From: Marinibacterium sp.
GTDB lineage: Bacteria > Pseudomonadota > Alphaproteobacteria > Rhodobacterales > Rhodobacteraceae
NCBI GenBank assembly: GCA_017643305.1
Contig: JAEPNQ010000021.1
Coordinates: 1 to 45,875 of the forward strand
Direction of reading: 5' to 3'
DNA: 45,875 bases
Shown here: one piece after another, positions 25,126-34,075 of the stretch
Layout of the letters: every line of letters begins with the position of its first letter
Position numbering within the stretch: the first letter of the stretch is position 1
Program-made: the position numbers and the translations under genes
The notes under the pieces: generated by a model
Seen by the model: the letters and a program-made list of their open reading frames with translations, nothing else
Told to the model about the DNA's origin: nothing
The model's database searches: none

Positions 25126-26076
25126 TCAGACGATGACAATAACAACATAGATCACATAAAGGGCGGTCAATAGAACGCCGATCGGTCTTGTGATATCGAC
25201 CTTAAAGAACACGAACGGGATCAGAACCAGAGACGCTGCCATCATGACCCAGAGGTCAAAGGCCAGGAAGGCCGGTGGGACCGGGATATGCCCGAAGAAG
25301 GACGCCACGCCCATGATACCCAAAAGGTTGAACATGTTAGACCCAATGACATTGCCCAGCGCTACATCCGCCTGACGGCGCAGCGCCGCCATGACGGTTG
25401 TTGCCAGTTCCGGTAGCGATGTGCCCAGCGCGACCAGTGTCAGGCCGATGACAGTGTCGCTGACCCCGTAGGTCCGTGCGATGATCGACGCGTTTTCCAC
25501 CAGCAGGCTGGCGCCCAGCGGCAGACCCACCAGTCCCAAAACCAAAAAGATGCCAATGCGCCAATACGGCATGTCAGGGTCGGCTTCTTCCAATCCTTCA
25601 AGGTCTTGGGCCTCACCACCTGCGCGGCGATGGGCGCGTGCTTCGCCCATGGCGCCATACAGGATCAGCGCCAGGCTAGAGAGCAGGGCAATTCCGGACA
25701 TCCAGTTCAACGGCCCGACATAACAAATGACCACGAACAGGATGGTGGCGACCATCATCTGGATGTAATTGCGACGGCTGTCGCATTCGCTGGTGTGTAG
25801 GGACGCCAGCAAAGCCGGCACTCCCAGAACCAGAAGTATATTGGCGGTGTTCGAACCCACCACGTTGCCCAGTGCTATACCCGGCGATTGTTCCAGAACT
25901 GCCTTAATCGCGATCAACAGCTCGGGCGCCGAGGTTCCGAAGGCCACAATTGTCAGACTCACGATCAAGGCTGGCACACCCAGCCGCAGACTGAGGTTGA
26001 CCGCACCCTTCACCAGAGAATCCCCGGCGAACAACAGGATCAAAAGGCCGAGACCGGTCAGGATCCACGCGATCAT
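25126..26076 (-). CDS. Calcium/sodium antiporter (YrbG/CaCA family)
   Basis: This is an integral membrane cation exchanger of 316 residues. It has two inverted homologous halves, each with an alpha repeat: GTSAPELLIAI with GNVVGSNTANI, and GTSLPELATT with GNVIGSNMFN. The acidic residues in the ELL/ELA motifs bind the cations. An acidic cytoplasmic loop (AQDLEGLEEADPDMP) links the halves. I chose the ATG at 26076 because it overlaps the preceding small gene's stop in ATGA; the longer reading frame runs into that gene. It is translationally coupled to the zinc-ribbon protein upstream. Confidence 0.9.
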   Translation of the reverse strand: MIAWILTGLGLLILLFAGDSLVKGAVNLSLRLGVPALIVSLTIVAFGTSAPELLIAIKAVLEQSPGIALGNVVGSNTANILLVLGVPALLASLHTSECDSRRNYIQMMVATILFVVICYVGPLNWMSGIALLSSLALILYGAMGEARAHRRAGGEAQDLEGLEEADPDMPYWRIGIFLVLGLVGLPLGASLLVENASIIARTYGVSDTVIGLTLVALGTSLPELATTVMAALRRQADVALGNVIGSNMFNLLGIMGVASFFGHIPVPPAFLAFDLWVMMAASLVLIPFVFFKVDITRPIGVLLTALYVIYVVIVIV

Positions 26077-26243
26077 CCGCTGCCGCCGTAACCGCAGGAA
26101 CAAGGCCCTTTTCCGATCCGGTAGCGACCGCAGGAGCGGCATTTGGCCGATTGTAGACGCTTCTGGCCCGGAAAACGCAATTTTCCGAACATCGCCAGCA
26201 CCGCCATGCCGATCAGGAAGAGGGAGACAATTTTAAGGATCAC
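26073..26243 (-). CDS. Small membrane-anchored zinc-ribbon protein
   Basis: The 56-residue protein starts with GTG at 26243, one base after the TGA of the SppA-like gene (TGACGTG), and ends in an ATGA overlap with the antiporter gene. An N-terminal membrane helix (ILKIVSLFLIGMAVLAMFG) is followed by a short linker, KLRFPGQKRLQSA. A CxxC...CxC zinc-ribbon (KCRSCGRYRIGKGPCSCG) and a Gly-rich end complete it. I recall this arrangement as a conserved hypothetical protein in Rhodobacteraceae. It probably faces its zinc ribbon to the cytoplasm; its function is unknown. Confidence 0.7.
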   Translation of the reverse strand: MILKIVSLFLIGMAVLAMFGKLRFPGQKRLQSAKCRSCGRYRIGKGPCSCGYGGSG

Positions 26244-26244
26244 G

Positions 26245-27048
26245 TCACATTCCAAATCGCGCGAATTCAGCGCGTTCCTCAATTCCAGCCAAAACATCCT
26301 GTGTCATATTTGCGCCCATGCGGCTCCAGAACGACCGTTTCGGGCCGTAGCGGCGGAACTTGACTTTGTCGCCAAAGCGCTCTTTCAGCACCGGTTCCAG
26401 GTGGCCGATCCCGTCGACCAGCCCCAGTTCCTGCGCCCGTGAGCCAAGCCAGACATGGCCAGTGAACAGCTTTTCTGTTGTGGACAATTTCGGGCCACGC
26501 CGGGTCTGCACGTGGGAGATAAAGTTCTGGTGGATGCCGTCCAGCAGGGCTTTCAACCGCGCAACGTCTTCTTCTTTTTCGGGGCGGAACGGGTCCATCA
26601 TGGATTTGCTTTCACCCGCCGTGTAAACGCGCCGTTCAATACCCTGCCGGGCCAGAAACACATGCGCACCGAAGCCTGACGAAATCACGCCAATGGATCC
26701 GACGAGCGAGCTATCATCGCAGTAAATTTCATCCGCTGCAGCTGCCAGCCAATAGCCACCGGAGGCAGCAACGTCTTCGACAAAGGCAATGACCGGAATG
26801 TTTTTGTCTTCTGCCAGACGACGAATTTGCGCGCCGATGAGCGAGGACTGCACGGGCGACCCGCCCGGCGAATTGATCTGCAATGCAACGGCCGCGGGTT
26901 TGCCCTTGGCGAAGGCGCGATCCAGAACCGGGGCCAGCCCGACAGCATGCAGGCTGCCCCGCCCGGGCATGCCAATGGCCCCGGACAGTCGGATTACGGC
27001 AACGCTTGGCGTTTTGCGGAGAAAGGGAAGTTTCCTGAAAAGGTCCAT
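26245..27048 (-). CDS. S49-family serine peptidase (SppA/SohB-like)
   Basis: This signal-peptide-peptidase-type Ser-Lys protease has 267 residues, the half-length bacterial form. The nucleophile is Ser96 in DVAASGGYWLAAAADEI, and the general base Lys148 lies in TAGESKSMMDPF. The oxyanion and substrate strand reads LQINSPGGSP. Little N-terminal membrane anchor is visible, so it may be cytoplasmic or peripheral. The ATG at 27048 (MDLFRKLPFLRK) is preferred; a TTG at 27084 would give 12 extra residues. No strong ribosome binding site is visible. It is the first gene of the unit SppA-like, zinc ribbon, antiporter. Confidence 0.85.
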   Translation of the reverse strand: MDLFRKLPFLRKTPSVAVIRLSGAIGMPGRGSLHAVGLAPVLDRAFAKGKPAAVALQINSPGGSPVQSSLIGAQIRRLAEDKNIPVIAFVEDVAASGGYWLAAAADEIYCDDSSLVGSIGVISSGFGAHVFLARQGIERRVYTAGESKSMMDPFRPEKEEDVARLKALLDGIHQNFISHVQTRRGPKLSTTEKLFTGHVWLGSRAQELGLVDGIGHLEPVLKERFGDKVKFRRYGPKRSFWSRMGANMTQDVLAGIEERAEFARFGM

Positions 27049-27150
27049 GTCAGCCGATGTAGAGCCCCTGTGGCCCGCAAACAAGCCGAGTCACGGGAGC
27101 AATTTCCATCAACTTCAGATCAGACCAAAACAAGGTTCCAGAAAACCGTC

Positions 27151-27912
27151 TCAATCCCGAAATCTCCAACCGGTTCGGAAGATCCACCAAATGACGCCGA
27201 TACACAGACAGGTAAATCCGGCAACAGCCAGCAGGCTCAGCCCGACGGGGATGTCTGCGGCACCCAGAAACGACCACCGGAAGCCCGAGATCAGGTAGAC
27301 CACTGGGTTGAGCAGGCTGACACCCTGCCAGAAGGGCGGCAGCATGGTGATGGAGTAGAAAGAGCCACCAAGAAACACCAGAGGCGTCACGATCAGCAGC
27401 GGGACCATCTGCAACTGTTCAAAACTGCGGGCCCAAATGCCGATGATGAAGCCCAAAAGCGCGAAGCTGAAGCAAGTTAGCACCAAGAACGCCACCATGG
27501 CGATCGGATGGGCAACAGTGACGTCGACGAAGAAATGAGACGTGGCAAAGATCAGTGCGCCAATGATCAGCGCCTTGGTGGCAGCGGCCCCGACATATCC
27601 GATGACAATTTCCAGAAAACTGACCGGCGCGGACAGCAATTCATAGGTCGTACCGATGAATTTCGGGAAATAAATTGCGAAGGATGCGTTGGACGTGGCC
27701 TGGGTCATGACGCTGAGCATGATCAGACCCGGCACGATGAATGCACCATAGCTGACACCCTCGACTTCCTGAATGCGGCTGCCGATGGCCGCACCGAACA
27801 CCACGAAGTACAGCGAAGTGGAAATCACGGGTGAAACGAGGCTTTGCGTGATCGTGCGACGGAACCGGCTCATTTCGTAGTGGTAGATTGCCCAGATCCC
27901 GTAGAGGTTCAT
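27151..27912 (-). CDS. ABC-2 type transporter permease
   Basis: The 253-residue inner-membrane permease has six predicted helices and the ABC-2 pattern: N-terminal amphipathic stretch [20 protein letters not shown], then [11 protein letters not shown], and the conserved [18 protein letters not shown] before the last helices. Together with the adjoining ATPase it forms a YadGH-like exporter whose substrate is unknown. The ATG overlaps the ATPase stop by four bases. There is a 102-base gap before the SppA-like gene, so the pair is probably a separate unit. Confidence 0.85.
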   Translation of the reverse strand: MNLYGIWAIYHYEMSRFRRTITQSLVSPVISTSLYFVVFGAAIGSRIQEVEGVSYGAFIVPGLIMLSVMTQATSNASFAIYFPKFIGTTYELLSAPVSFLEIVIGYVGAAATKALIIGALIFATSHFFVDVTVAHPIAMVAFLVLTCFSFALLGFIIGIWARSFEQLQMVPLLIVTPLVFLGGSFYSITMLPPFWQGVSLLNPVVYLISGFRWSFLGAADIPVGLSLLAVAGFTCLCIGVIWWIFRTGWRFRD

Positions 27913-28838
27913 GTCCGGTCCTCCGACACAAGCCCAACAAAGATTTCCTCCAGGCTGCTTTCGCGGGTTTTGACATCGTTCAAAACCAGCCCCGCGGCAG
28001 AGATGTCAGTCAGCAGGCGGGTGATGCCAGTGCGGTCAGACCGTGTGTCATAGGTGTAGATTAGAGACGACCCGTCCGGCGACAGCGCAAGGTTATATTC
28101 GGCCAGCGCATTTGGCACGTCCTGTAACGGTGCGGTCAACAGCACCTCCAGCTGCTTCTGACCCATGCGTTGCATCAGGCTGGCCTTGTCTTCGACCATC
28201 TTCATTTCACCCCTGTTGATGATCCCGACGCGGTCGGCGATGGCTTCAGCTTCTTCGATGTAATGCGTGGTCAGGATGATGGTGACGCCATCAGCCTTGA
28301 GCGCAGACACCACGTTCCACATGTCCTTGCGCAGCTCGACATCCACGCCGGCGGTGGGTTCGTCCAAAAAGAGGACCCGCGGTTCATGCGACAGTGCCTT
28401 GGCAATAAGCACCCGGCGTTTCATGCCACCCGACAGCGCTCGCACCTGAGTGTCTTTCTTGTCCCAGAGCGACAGTTTGCGCATGACCTGTTCCAGGTAG
28501 GCCTCATCCGGTTTCTTGCCGAACAAACCGCGCGAAAATCGTACCGTGTTCAGGACAGCTTCAAACGGTTCCAGCGCGATTTCTTGCGGGACGAGCCCAA
28601 TCATCTGCCGGGCGGCCCGGTAATCTTTCTGAACATCGTGTCCACCAACGGTCACCTTACCCGCACTTGGCCGAGTAATCCCGCAAATATTTGAAATCAA
28701 AGTAGTTTTTCCTGCGCCATTGGGGCCAAGCAGGGCAAGGATTTCCCCATCCTGGATATCAAGCGACACGCCCTTGAGCGCCTCGAACCCGCCGTCGTAG
28801 GTCTTACGCAGATTCTCAACTTGCAGGATTGCACTCAT
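27909..28838 (-). CDS. ABC exporter ATP-binding protein (YadG-like)
   Basis: This is the ATPase of the ABC-2 exporter encoded next to it. The 309 residues contain Walker [10 protein letters not shown] (38-46), a Q-loop (GLVPQE), signature LSGGMKRR, Walker [13 protein letters not shown] and the switch His in TTHYIEEAE. The C-terminal third is the extra domain common in drug or heme-type exporters. All catalytic motifs are intact. The start at 28838 ([17 protein letters not shown]) is typical. The exported compound cannot be named. Confidence 0.9.
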   Translation of the reverse strand: MSAILQVENLRKTYDGGFEALKGVSLDIQDGEILALLGPNGAGKTTLISNICGITRPSAGKVTVGGHDVQKDYRAARQMIGLVPQEIALEPFEAVLNTVRFSRGLFGKKPDEAYLEQVMRKLSLWDKKDTQVRALSGGMKRRVLIAKALSHEPRVLFLDEPTAGVDVELRKDMWNVVSALKADGVTIILTTHYIEEAEAIADRVGIINRGEMKMVEDKASLMQRMGQKQLEVLLTAPLQDVPNALAEYNLALSPDGSSLIYTYDTRSDRTGITRLLTDISAAGLVLNDVKTRESSLEEIFVGLVSEDRT

Positions 28839-28876
28839 CGCGGCCTATCACCTTTTCAGCTCAGGCTGTTTCGAGG

Positions 28877-29398
28877 TCAATCGCGTCCGGTCAGGCGGCC
28901 AATCCAGCCCTTTTTCTTTTCTTCTGGTGCATCCGAAGCCTCGTCCTCCGCGGCCGGGCCTTCGATTGTGGTTTGCAGGTTCTGGAAGAACTGATCCGCC
29001 ATTTTCTTGGCAAATCCATCAATGATACGGCTGCCAAGCTGGGCCAGTTTGCCGCCAACTTTTGCATCCACCTCATAGCTGAGCAACGTTGCGCCGGAAT
29101 CTGTCAGGGCCAAGGTCACTTCGGCTCCTCCCTTGGCAAACCCGGCAGCGCCGCCCTTGCCTTCGCCCGTGATAACAAGGCGTTCGTTTTCCACCATGTC
29201 CGACATGGTAACTTGACCTTTGAAGGTGGCCTTCACCGGACCGACCTTCTGTACGACCGTGGCTTCGAACCCGTCTGCTGCAGTGCCGGTGACCTCTTGC
29301 GCGCCGGGCACACAGGCCTTGAGCACCTCGGCATCCAGCAGCGCTGCGTAGACTGTGGCCGGATCGGCCTGAATTTCTCTTGCATCGCTCATATGCAT
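28877..29398 (-). CDS. CoxG-like SRPBCC domain protein
   Basis: The 173-residue protein has the START/SRPBCC fold pattern of CoxG, the protein named from carbon monoxide dehydrogenase loci and thought to tether or mature the enzyme. Typical phrases are DPATVYAALLDAEVLKACVPG, KVGPVKATFKG, and EVDAKVGGKLAQLGSRIIDG near the end of the domain. A charged linker, EDEASDAPEEKKKG, leads to a short tail. GGAGA lies about seven bases upstream of the ATG at 29398. No cox structural genes are in the window, so it is an orphan copy; the CO dehydrogenase role is not supported by context. Confidence 0.75.
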   Translation of the reverse strand: MHMSDAREIQADPATVYAALLDAEVLKACVPGAQEVTGTAADGFEATVVQKVGPVKATFKGQVTMSDMVENERLVITGEGKGGAAGFAKGGAEVTLALTDSGATLLSYEVDAKVGGKLAQLGSRIIDGFAKKMADQFFQNLQTTIEGPAAEDEASDAPEEKKKGWIGRLTGRD

Positions 29399-29534
29399 TG
29401 GTGCGTCTCCTGTCTTCGATCTGCCCTATCTAATCCGGCTTGGCACTTAGTCCAAGAGCGACCTTTGCACAGACGCTTTCGGGCATGAACAAGCGCGCGC
29501 CGCATGATAGCTCTGATGCAGTAAGGAGAGCGGC

Positions 29535-30506
29535 ATGCCCACGCGCATCAGCCCGAGCACCGCCGGTATCCTGTTCATCATGGCAGGTATGGCGGCGATT
29601 TCGGTCAATGACATGATGATCAAACAATTGTCGGGTGGCTACCCGCTGCATGAGATCGTTTTTGCGCGATCTTTCATCGGCTTGCTATTTTCGCTGATAA
29701 TTGTGCAGATCGAAGGCGGGTTCAGCATACTGAAGACCCGCCAGCCCGGATTGCACGCGATCCGAGGCATGCTGGTCGTAATCTCAAACATGACCTTCTT
29801 TCTGGCACTGGCCACGCTGCCGCTGGCCGACGCGACCGCGCTGTTTTTTGTGGCACCCCTGTTTATCACGGTGCTTTCGATCCCGTTGCTGGGGGAAAAG
29901 GTGGGCCCGCTGCGGATCGGGGCTGTAGTGATCGGGTTTGTCGGCGTTCTTTTGATGCAGCGGCCCTGGGCCAGCGCCGAAACTCTGGGGGCCAGCCGGG
30001 TTATCCTGTTTTTGCCAGTTGTGGCGGCGCTGGCCTATGCCGGGCTGCAATTGCTGACCCGGAAACTGGGAACCACCACCAAGGCCTCTGCCCTGGCTGT
30101 GTATATCCAGGGTGTGTTCATTCTGGTCTCAGTCGCATTTTTCTTGGTAGCTGGCGATGGCCGGTATGCCGCGCAAGTCGATGACCCTAGCCTACAATTC
30201 CTGCTGCGCGCCTGGGTCTGGCCTCAATTAGGCGACTGGGTCTTTTTGCTGGGACTTGGCGCAAATTCGGCCATCATCGGCTATTGTCTGAGTGCCGCTT
30301 ACAAGTGGGCCGACGCAGCAACCGTTGCTCCATTCGAATATGTGCTGCTGCCGATGGCTGTGTTCTGGGGCTGGCTCTTCTGGGGCGAATTGCCGGAACC
30401 CGTTGTGTGGTTCGGCATGGCGCTGATTATCTTTTCGGGGTTGTTTGTGTTCCTGCGCGAACGGCAAAAGGCCCGCGCGGATGCACGGGCCTCTGCGACA
30501 GGCTGA
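29535..30506 (+). CDS. EamA/DMT-family transporter
   Basis: This is a drug/metabolite-type permease of 323 residues with ten predicted helices in two EamA halves. In half one the conserved stretch reads FARSFIGLLFSLI and then ALFFVAPLFITVLSIPLLGE. Half two has APFEYVLLPMAVFWGWLFWGE, with the proline-glutamate ending typical of the superfamily. The substrate is unknown. It is divergent from the CoxG-like gene, and its stop is six bases from the convergent monooxygenase stop. Confidence 0.85.
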   Translation: MPTRISPSTAGILFIMAGMAAISVNDMMIKQLSGGYPLHEIVFARSFIGLLFSLIIVQIEGGFSILKTRQPGLHAIRGMLVVISNMTFFLALATLPLADATALFFVAPLFITVLSIPLLGEKVGPLRIGAVVIGFVGVLLMQRPWASAETLGASRVILFLPVVAALAYAGLQLLTRKLGTTTKASALAVYIQGVFILVSVAFFLVAGDGRYAAQVDDPSLQFLLRAWVWPQLGDWVFLLGLGANSAIIGYCLSAAYKWADAATVAPFEYVLLPMAVFWGWLFWGELPEPVVWFGMALIIFSGLFVFLRERQKARADARASATG

Positions 30507-30512
30507 AGTCGG

Positions 30513-32309
30513 TCAAGCGATGTGATGCACGTCCTGGAGCCCGTAAACCGGTGTCGGAATACCCTCCATCCGGGCCTTGAGCTGGATCGCCACGAACTGT
30601 GAATAATGCCGCGACTGGTGCAGGTTGCCGCCGTGGAACCACAGTGCTTCCTGCTGGGTCGGTTTCCACATGTTGCGCTGTTCGCCTTCCCATGGGCCGG
30701 GGTCCTTGGTCGTATCCGACCCTAGACCCCAGACTTTGCCCACCTTGTCGGCAACCTCCTGGCTGATAATCTGCGCGGCCCATCCGTTCATCGACGAATA
30801 GCCTGTCGCAAACACGATCACATCGGCGGGCAGTTCTGTTCCGTCTTCCAGTTTGACACCGGTTTCAGTCACTTCCGACACTTGCCCATGGGCCAGCTTG
30901 ATCTCTCCATCCGCAATCAGTTCCGAGGCCCCGACATCGATATAATACCCAGACCCACGGCGCAGGTATTTCATGAACAACCCGCTGCCATCATCGCCCC
31001 AGTCCAACCGGAACCCAGCCTTTTCCAGCCGCGCATAGAAATCCGCATCTCGTTCCTTCATCTGTTCATAAAGCGGGATCTGTACGGCGGGGAGCACGCG
31101 ATAGGGGATCGAGGCAAAGATCAAGTCCGCAGTGTTGTGGTCGATCCCGTTGGCCACCGCTTCTTCCGAGTAGAGCGCGCCGAGACCGATATCCATCAGC
31201 GTGTCAGATTTCACGATATGCGTAGTGGATCGCTGTACCATGGTGACACTTTCGGCCTCGGCCTCCCAAAGGGCGGCGCAGATGTCGTGGCTAGAGTTAT
31301 TGGAACCGACGACAACGGCCTTCTTGCCTTTGTAGATATCGGGCCCGGGATGTTTGGAGGAATGGTGCAGGTCGCCTTTAAAACGGTCCATCCCCGGCAG
31401 CGACGGCATATTGGGCATGCCGGATTGACCGGTGGCCAGCACCAGTTGCTTGGGCCGCAGCGTGATGGGCTCCCCGTCCCGGTCGATGATCACCTCCCAT
31501 TCCTGCTTGTCCGCGTCGTAGTGGGCGGATTGGCAGGTGCTCCGGGTCCAGTAGTTCAGCTCCATCAGCTTGGTATAGGCTTCTAGCCAGTCACCGATCT
31601 TGTCCTTTGGTGAAAAGACCGGCCAGTGGTCCGGGAAGGGCAGGTAAGGCAGGTGATCATACCACACCGGGTCATGCAGGCAGAGCGATTTGTAGCGGTT
31701 ACGCCAGCTGTCCCCGGGCCGGTCGTTTTTCTCCACGATGATGGTTGGCACGCCAATCCGCTTGAGGCGGGCACCAAGTCCGATGCCACCCTGCCCACCG
31801 CCAATGATCACGCAGTAAGGCTGGGTTTCGTATCCCAGCTCGCTTTCTTCGCGTTCGCGGGCTTCTTTCCAAGTCACACGGTTGCGGTCAGCGCCATGGA
31901 CGACACCGGGGTCGCGGTTGGCTCCGTTATGTTCCTCATGACCTTTGAGCGACTGCGCTGTTGTCATTAGCGTCCAGCAGCCTTCATCATTCAGGCGGAT
32001 ATGGCCCTTGCCATGGACTGTATCAGTTTCGAAGGTGATCCATGCTTCGACAATGCCATCCGCCTCAGTCGCCTCGCCCTCAACCGCCCAATCGGTCGCG
32101 TTAACAGCATCAAGCGTTGCCTCCGCCATGGCGGCGATGTCGTCGCGCCCTTCCATCGTTTTGATGTTCCAGGTGAAAGACACCAGATCGCGCCAGTAGC
32201 AATCTTCGGCGAATAGTGCCTTCAGGCTGTCCATGTCCCGACCTGAAAGAGCCTGGCCAAACTGAGCCAGCCATGCTTCTGCCCGGGCCTGGGGTGTTGC
32301 AGTATCCAT
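30513..32309 (-). CDS. Flavin-containing monooxygenase with N-terminal NTF2-like domain
   Basis: The 598-residue protein has two parts. Residues about 5-125 form an NTF2/SnoaL-like domain (AWLAQFGQALSGRDMDSLKA), often a small-molecule pocket. From about 165 there is a class B flavin monooxygenase. Its FAD motif is GGGQGGIG (170-177), the FMO fingerprint is FKGDLHHSSKH (310-320), and the NADPH motif is VVGSNNSSHDI (334-342, with Asn-Asn replacing Gly-Asn). YDHLPYLPFPDHW and FATGY are also typical. The reaction is probably O2- and NADPH-dependent oxygenation of a soft nucleophile or ketone. The ATG at 32309 is chosen; the upstream extension is not conserved-looking. No neighbour hints at the substrate. 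Confidence 0.85.
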   Translation of the reverse strand: MDTATPQARAEAWLAQFGQALSGRDMDSLKALFAEDCYWRDLVSFTWNIKTMEGRDDIAAMAEATLDAVNATDWAVEGEATEADGIVEAWITFETDTVHGKGHIRLNDEGCWTLMTTAQSLKGHEEHNGANRDPGVVHGADRNRVTWKEAREREESELGYETQPYCVIIGGGQGGIGLGARLKRIGVPTIIVEKNDRPGDSWRNRYKSLCLHDPVWYDHLPYLPFPDHWPVFSPKDKIGDWLEAYTKLMELNYWTRSTCQSAHYDADKQEWEVIIDRDGEPITLRPKQLVLATGQSGMPNMPSLPGMDRFKGDLHHSSKHPGPDIYKGKKAVVVGSNNSSHDICAALWEAEAESVTMVQRSTTHIVKSDTLMDIGLGALYSEEAVANGIDHNTADLIFASIPYRVLPAVQIPLYEQMKERDADFYARLEKAGFRLDWGDDGSGLFMKYLRRGSGYYIDVGASELIADGEIKLAHGQVSEVTETGVKLEDGTELPADVIVFATGYSSMNGWAAQIISQEVADKVGKVWGLGSDTTKDPGPWEGEQRNMWKPTQQEALWFHGGNLHQSRHYSQFVAIQLKARMEGIPTPVYGLQDVHHIA

Positions 32310-32357
32310 GACGTTCCTCCCAAGAAATCCACGCCACAGCGCCCTCTCCGGCACCGT

Positions 32358-32376
32358 GGCATCAGAAAATGATGCC
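32358..32376. terminator. Hairpin between the dha genes and the monooxygenase gene
   Basis: GGCATCA and TGATGCC are separated by GAAAA: a 7-bp stem in the 128-base gap after the fused kinase stop (32438, minus strand). There is no T-run after it on the minus strand, so terminator function for the kinase operon is only possible. Confidence 0.35.
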
Positions 32377-32437
32377 CGCACCTCAGGATTCGGGCAAGAG
32401 AAACGAAAGTCTCATATTATTCTGAAAATCGTCTTGG

Positions 32438-34063
32438 CTACCTCATCGCCAGCTTTTCAAACACACGGGCGACGGCTTCAGCACCGGGGTCGACCTGGCC
32501 CGCGAGGTTGTCGGCAGAGACGTAAGCTGCGCGTCCGGCCTTGGCGCGAGTGATGTTTGCCGTGTGCTCAGCACCAGCGCGCGCCGCTTCGGCTGCTGCC
32601 GTTATCCCATTGTGTAGTGCGGCCAGTGCCGGGTGCAATGCATCGATCATAGTCCGGTGGCCTGGCGCAGCGCCGCCAACCTGCTGGATCCGTTCCAGAC
32701 CAGCCTGCAGGGCAGCAATGTCGCCTGCTCCGGCAGCAAAGGCCTCGCCGGCAGCAGCGAAGAAAATCGCCAGCAATACGCCAGACGACCCCCCCATGGC
32801 CTGGCTCAGCTCTGTCGCCACCGCCCGGCACAGCGCCGCGCGGTCTGCCAGCGGCAAGCGGTCGCGCGCGGCCAACAAAGCGTCAGCCGCAGTAGCAACG
32901 GTAGACCCCGTGTCACCATCGCCAGATTTCGCATCCAGCGCGTTCAGGTCCGCTTCGGCGGCCTTGAGTTCGGCGCAGCAGATATCCAGCAACTGGCCCA
33001 TCGCGGCGTCCTGTGACGGCGCGAAGGTTTCGGGCGCCATGCCCACCGGCATTGCCAGAACCTGCGGTGCGACGACGGCGTGGCAGCCGGGCCATGCGTC
33101 GGGGGCAACCGATTGGGCCAGTGCAGGTGCGCGGATGTCTTCGTCCACAGGCAGCAGCGACAACGAGAATCCGTGCATGGCTAGTGACGTCATCAGCGGG
33201 GCCGGGCCGATCATGGACTGGACCCGCGCGCCGATGGCCGAGCGGCAGAGCTCTTCTGCGAGCACTGACATCTCCAGCGGTGTTGCGCTGCCGAGGTTGT
33301 TCAGTAAGGCCACATACGGCCCGTCGCCCAACCCCTGCGCCAGCCGGTCCACCACCATCTGCATCGCACCACGCGCGCCTTCAAACGCAACCTGCTCAAC
33401 ACCCGGTTCACCATGGATACCCAGCCCCAGTTCCGCCTTGCCCGCAGCGATGCGGTCTTCTTTCGGGGATCCCGGAACCGTGCAGGTGTCGAGTGACATG
33501 CCGATGGACACCACATCATCGATCACCGATTGGGCCGCCCCGGTGACTGCCTCCAGATCCGCACCCGCTTCGGCCATAGCCCCTGCTATCTTGTGCACGA
33601 ACAGTGTACCCGCCACCCCACGCGGTTGTGGCAGGTCTGGCAGAGCCACGTCATCGTCAACCACCACCATCGACACTTTGCGCCCCAGAGCTCGTGCCCG
33701 TTCGGCGGCAAGTCCGAAATTCAGCCGATCGCCAGTGTAGTTCTTTACAATGAGCAGGCACCCTGCTTCCCCCGTCACAGCGAGGATCCCGGCCAGAACG
33801 GCATCGACGGACGGGGAGGCAAAGACCTCACCACACACGGCAGCCGTCAGCATCCCCTGCCCAACAAACCCCGCATGGGACGGTTCGTGCCCAGACCCAC
33901 CGCCCGAAACCAGCGCGACCTTGGATTTATCCCAGTCGGTGCGGATCACGACCTTGATATGTGGATATCCGTCAAGCCGGGCCAGTCGCCCGCCGCTGCC
34001 GCGCAGCAGCCCGTCGATGGCCTCGGTGACCAGGTCTTCGCGTGCATTAATGAACTGTGCCAT
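32438..34063 (-). CDS. Fused dihydroxyacetone-type kinase (DhaK-DhaL)
   Basis: This 541-residue two-domain kinase has the DhaK part at residues 1-330 and the DhaL part at 350-541. In DhaK, GGGSGHEP is at 54-61 and the substrate-binding His217 lies in LGLGIHGEPG. In DhaL, LDAKSGDGDTGST holds three Mg/ATP-binding aspartates (D377, D382, D384). All three Asp are present, so ATP-dependent activity is expected. Fused enzymes of this type phosphorylate dihydroxyacetone or C4 ketoses such as erythrulose. It lies 12 bases after the split DhaL gene, making it the third kinase cistron in the leftward operon. The presence of both split and fused forms suggests different substrates. Confidence 0.85.
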   Translation of the reverse strand: MAQFINAREDLVTEAIDGLLRGSGGRLARLDGYPHIKVVIRTDWDKSKVALVSGGGSGHEPSHAGFVGQGMLTAAVCGEVFASPSVDAVLAGILAVTGEAGCLLIVKNYTGDRLNFGLAAERARALGRKVSMVVVDDDVALPDLPQPRGVAGTLFVHKIAGAMAEAGADLEAVTGAAQSVIDDVVSIGMSLDTCTVPGSPKEDRIAAGKAELGLGIHGEPGVEQVAFEGARGAMQMVVDRLAQGLGDGPYVALLNNLGSATPLEMSVLAEELCRSAIGARVQSMIGPAPLMTSLAMHGFSLSLLPVDEDIRAPALAQSVAPDAWPGCHAVVAPQVLAMPVGMAPETFAPSQDAAMGQLLDICCAELKAAEADLNALDAKSGDGDTGSTVATAADALLAARDRLPLADRAALCRAVATELSQAMGGSSGVLLAIFFAAAGEAFAAGAGDIAALQAGLERIQQVGGAAPGHRTMIDALHPALAALHNGITAAAEAARAGAEHTANITRAKAGRAAYVSADNLAGQVDPGAEAVARVFEKLAMR

Positions 34064-34075
34064 TGGTGTCCTCCC

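Noticed and set aside
32541-33740. 399-codon + strand frame
   Set aside because: It is antisense to the fused kinase, whose motifs (GGGSGHEP, IHGEPG, GDGDTGS) are unmistakable; the antisense translation is Ser/Ala/Pro-rich low-complexity sequence.
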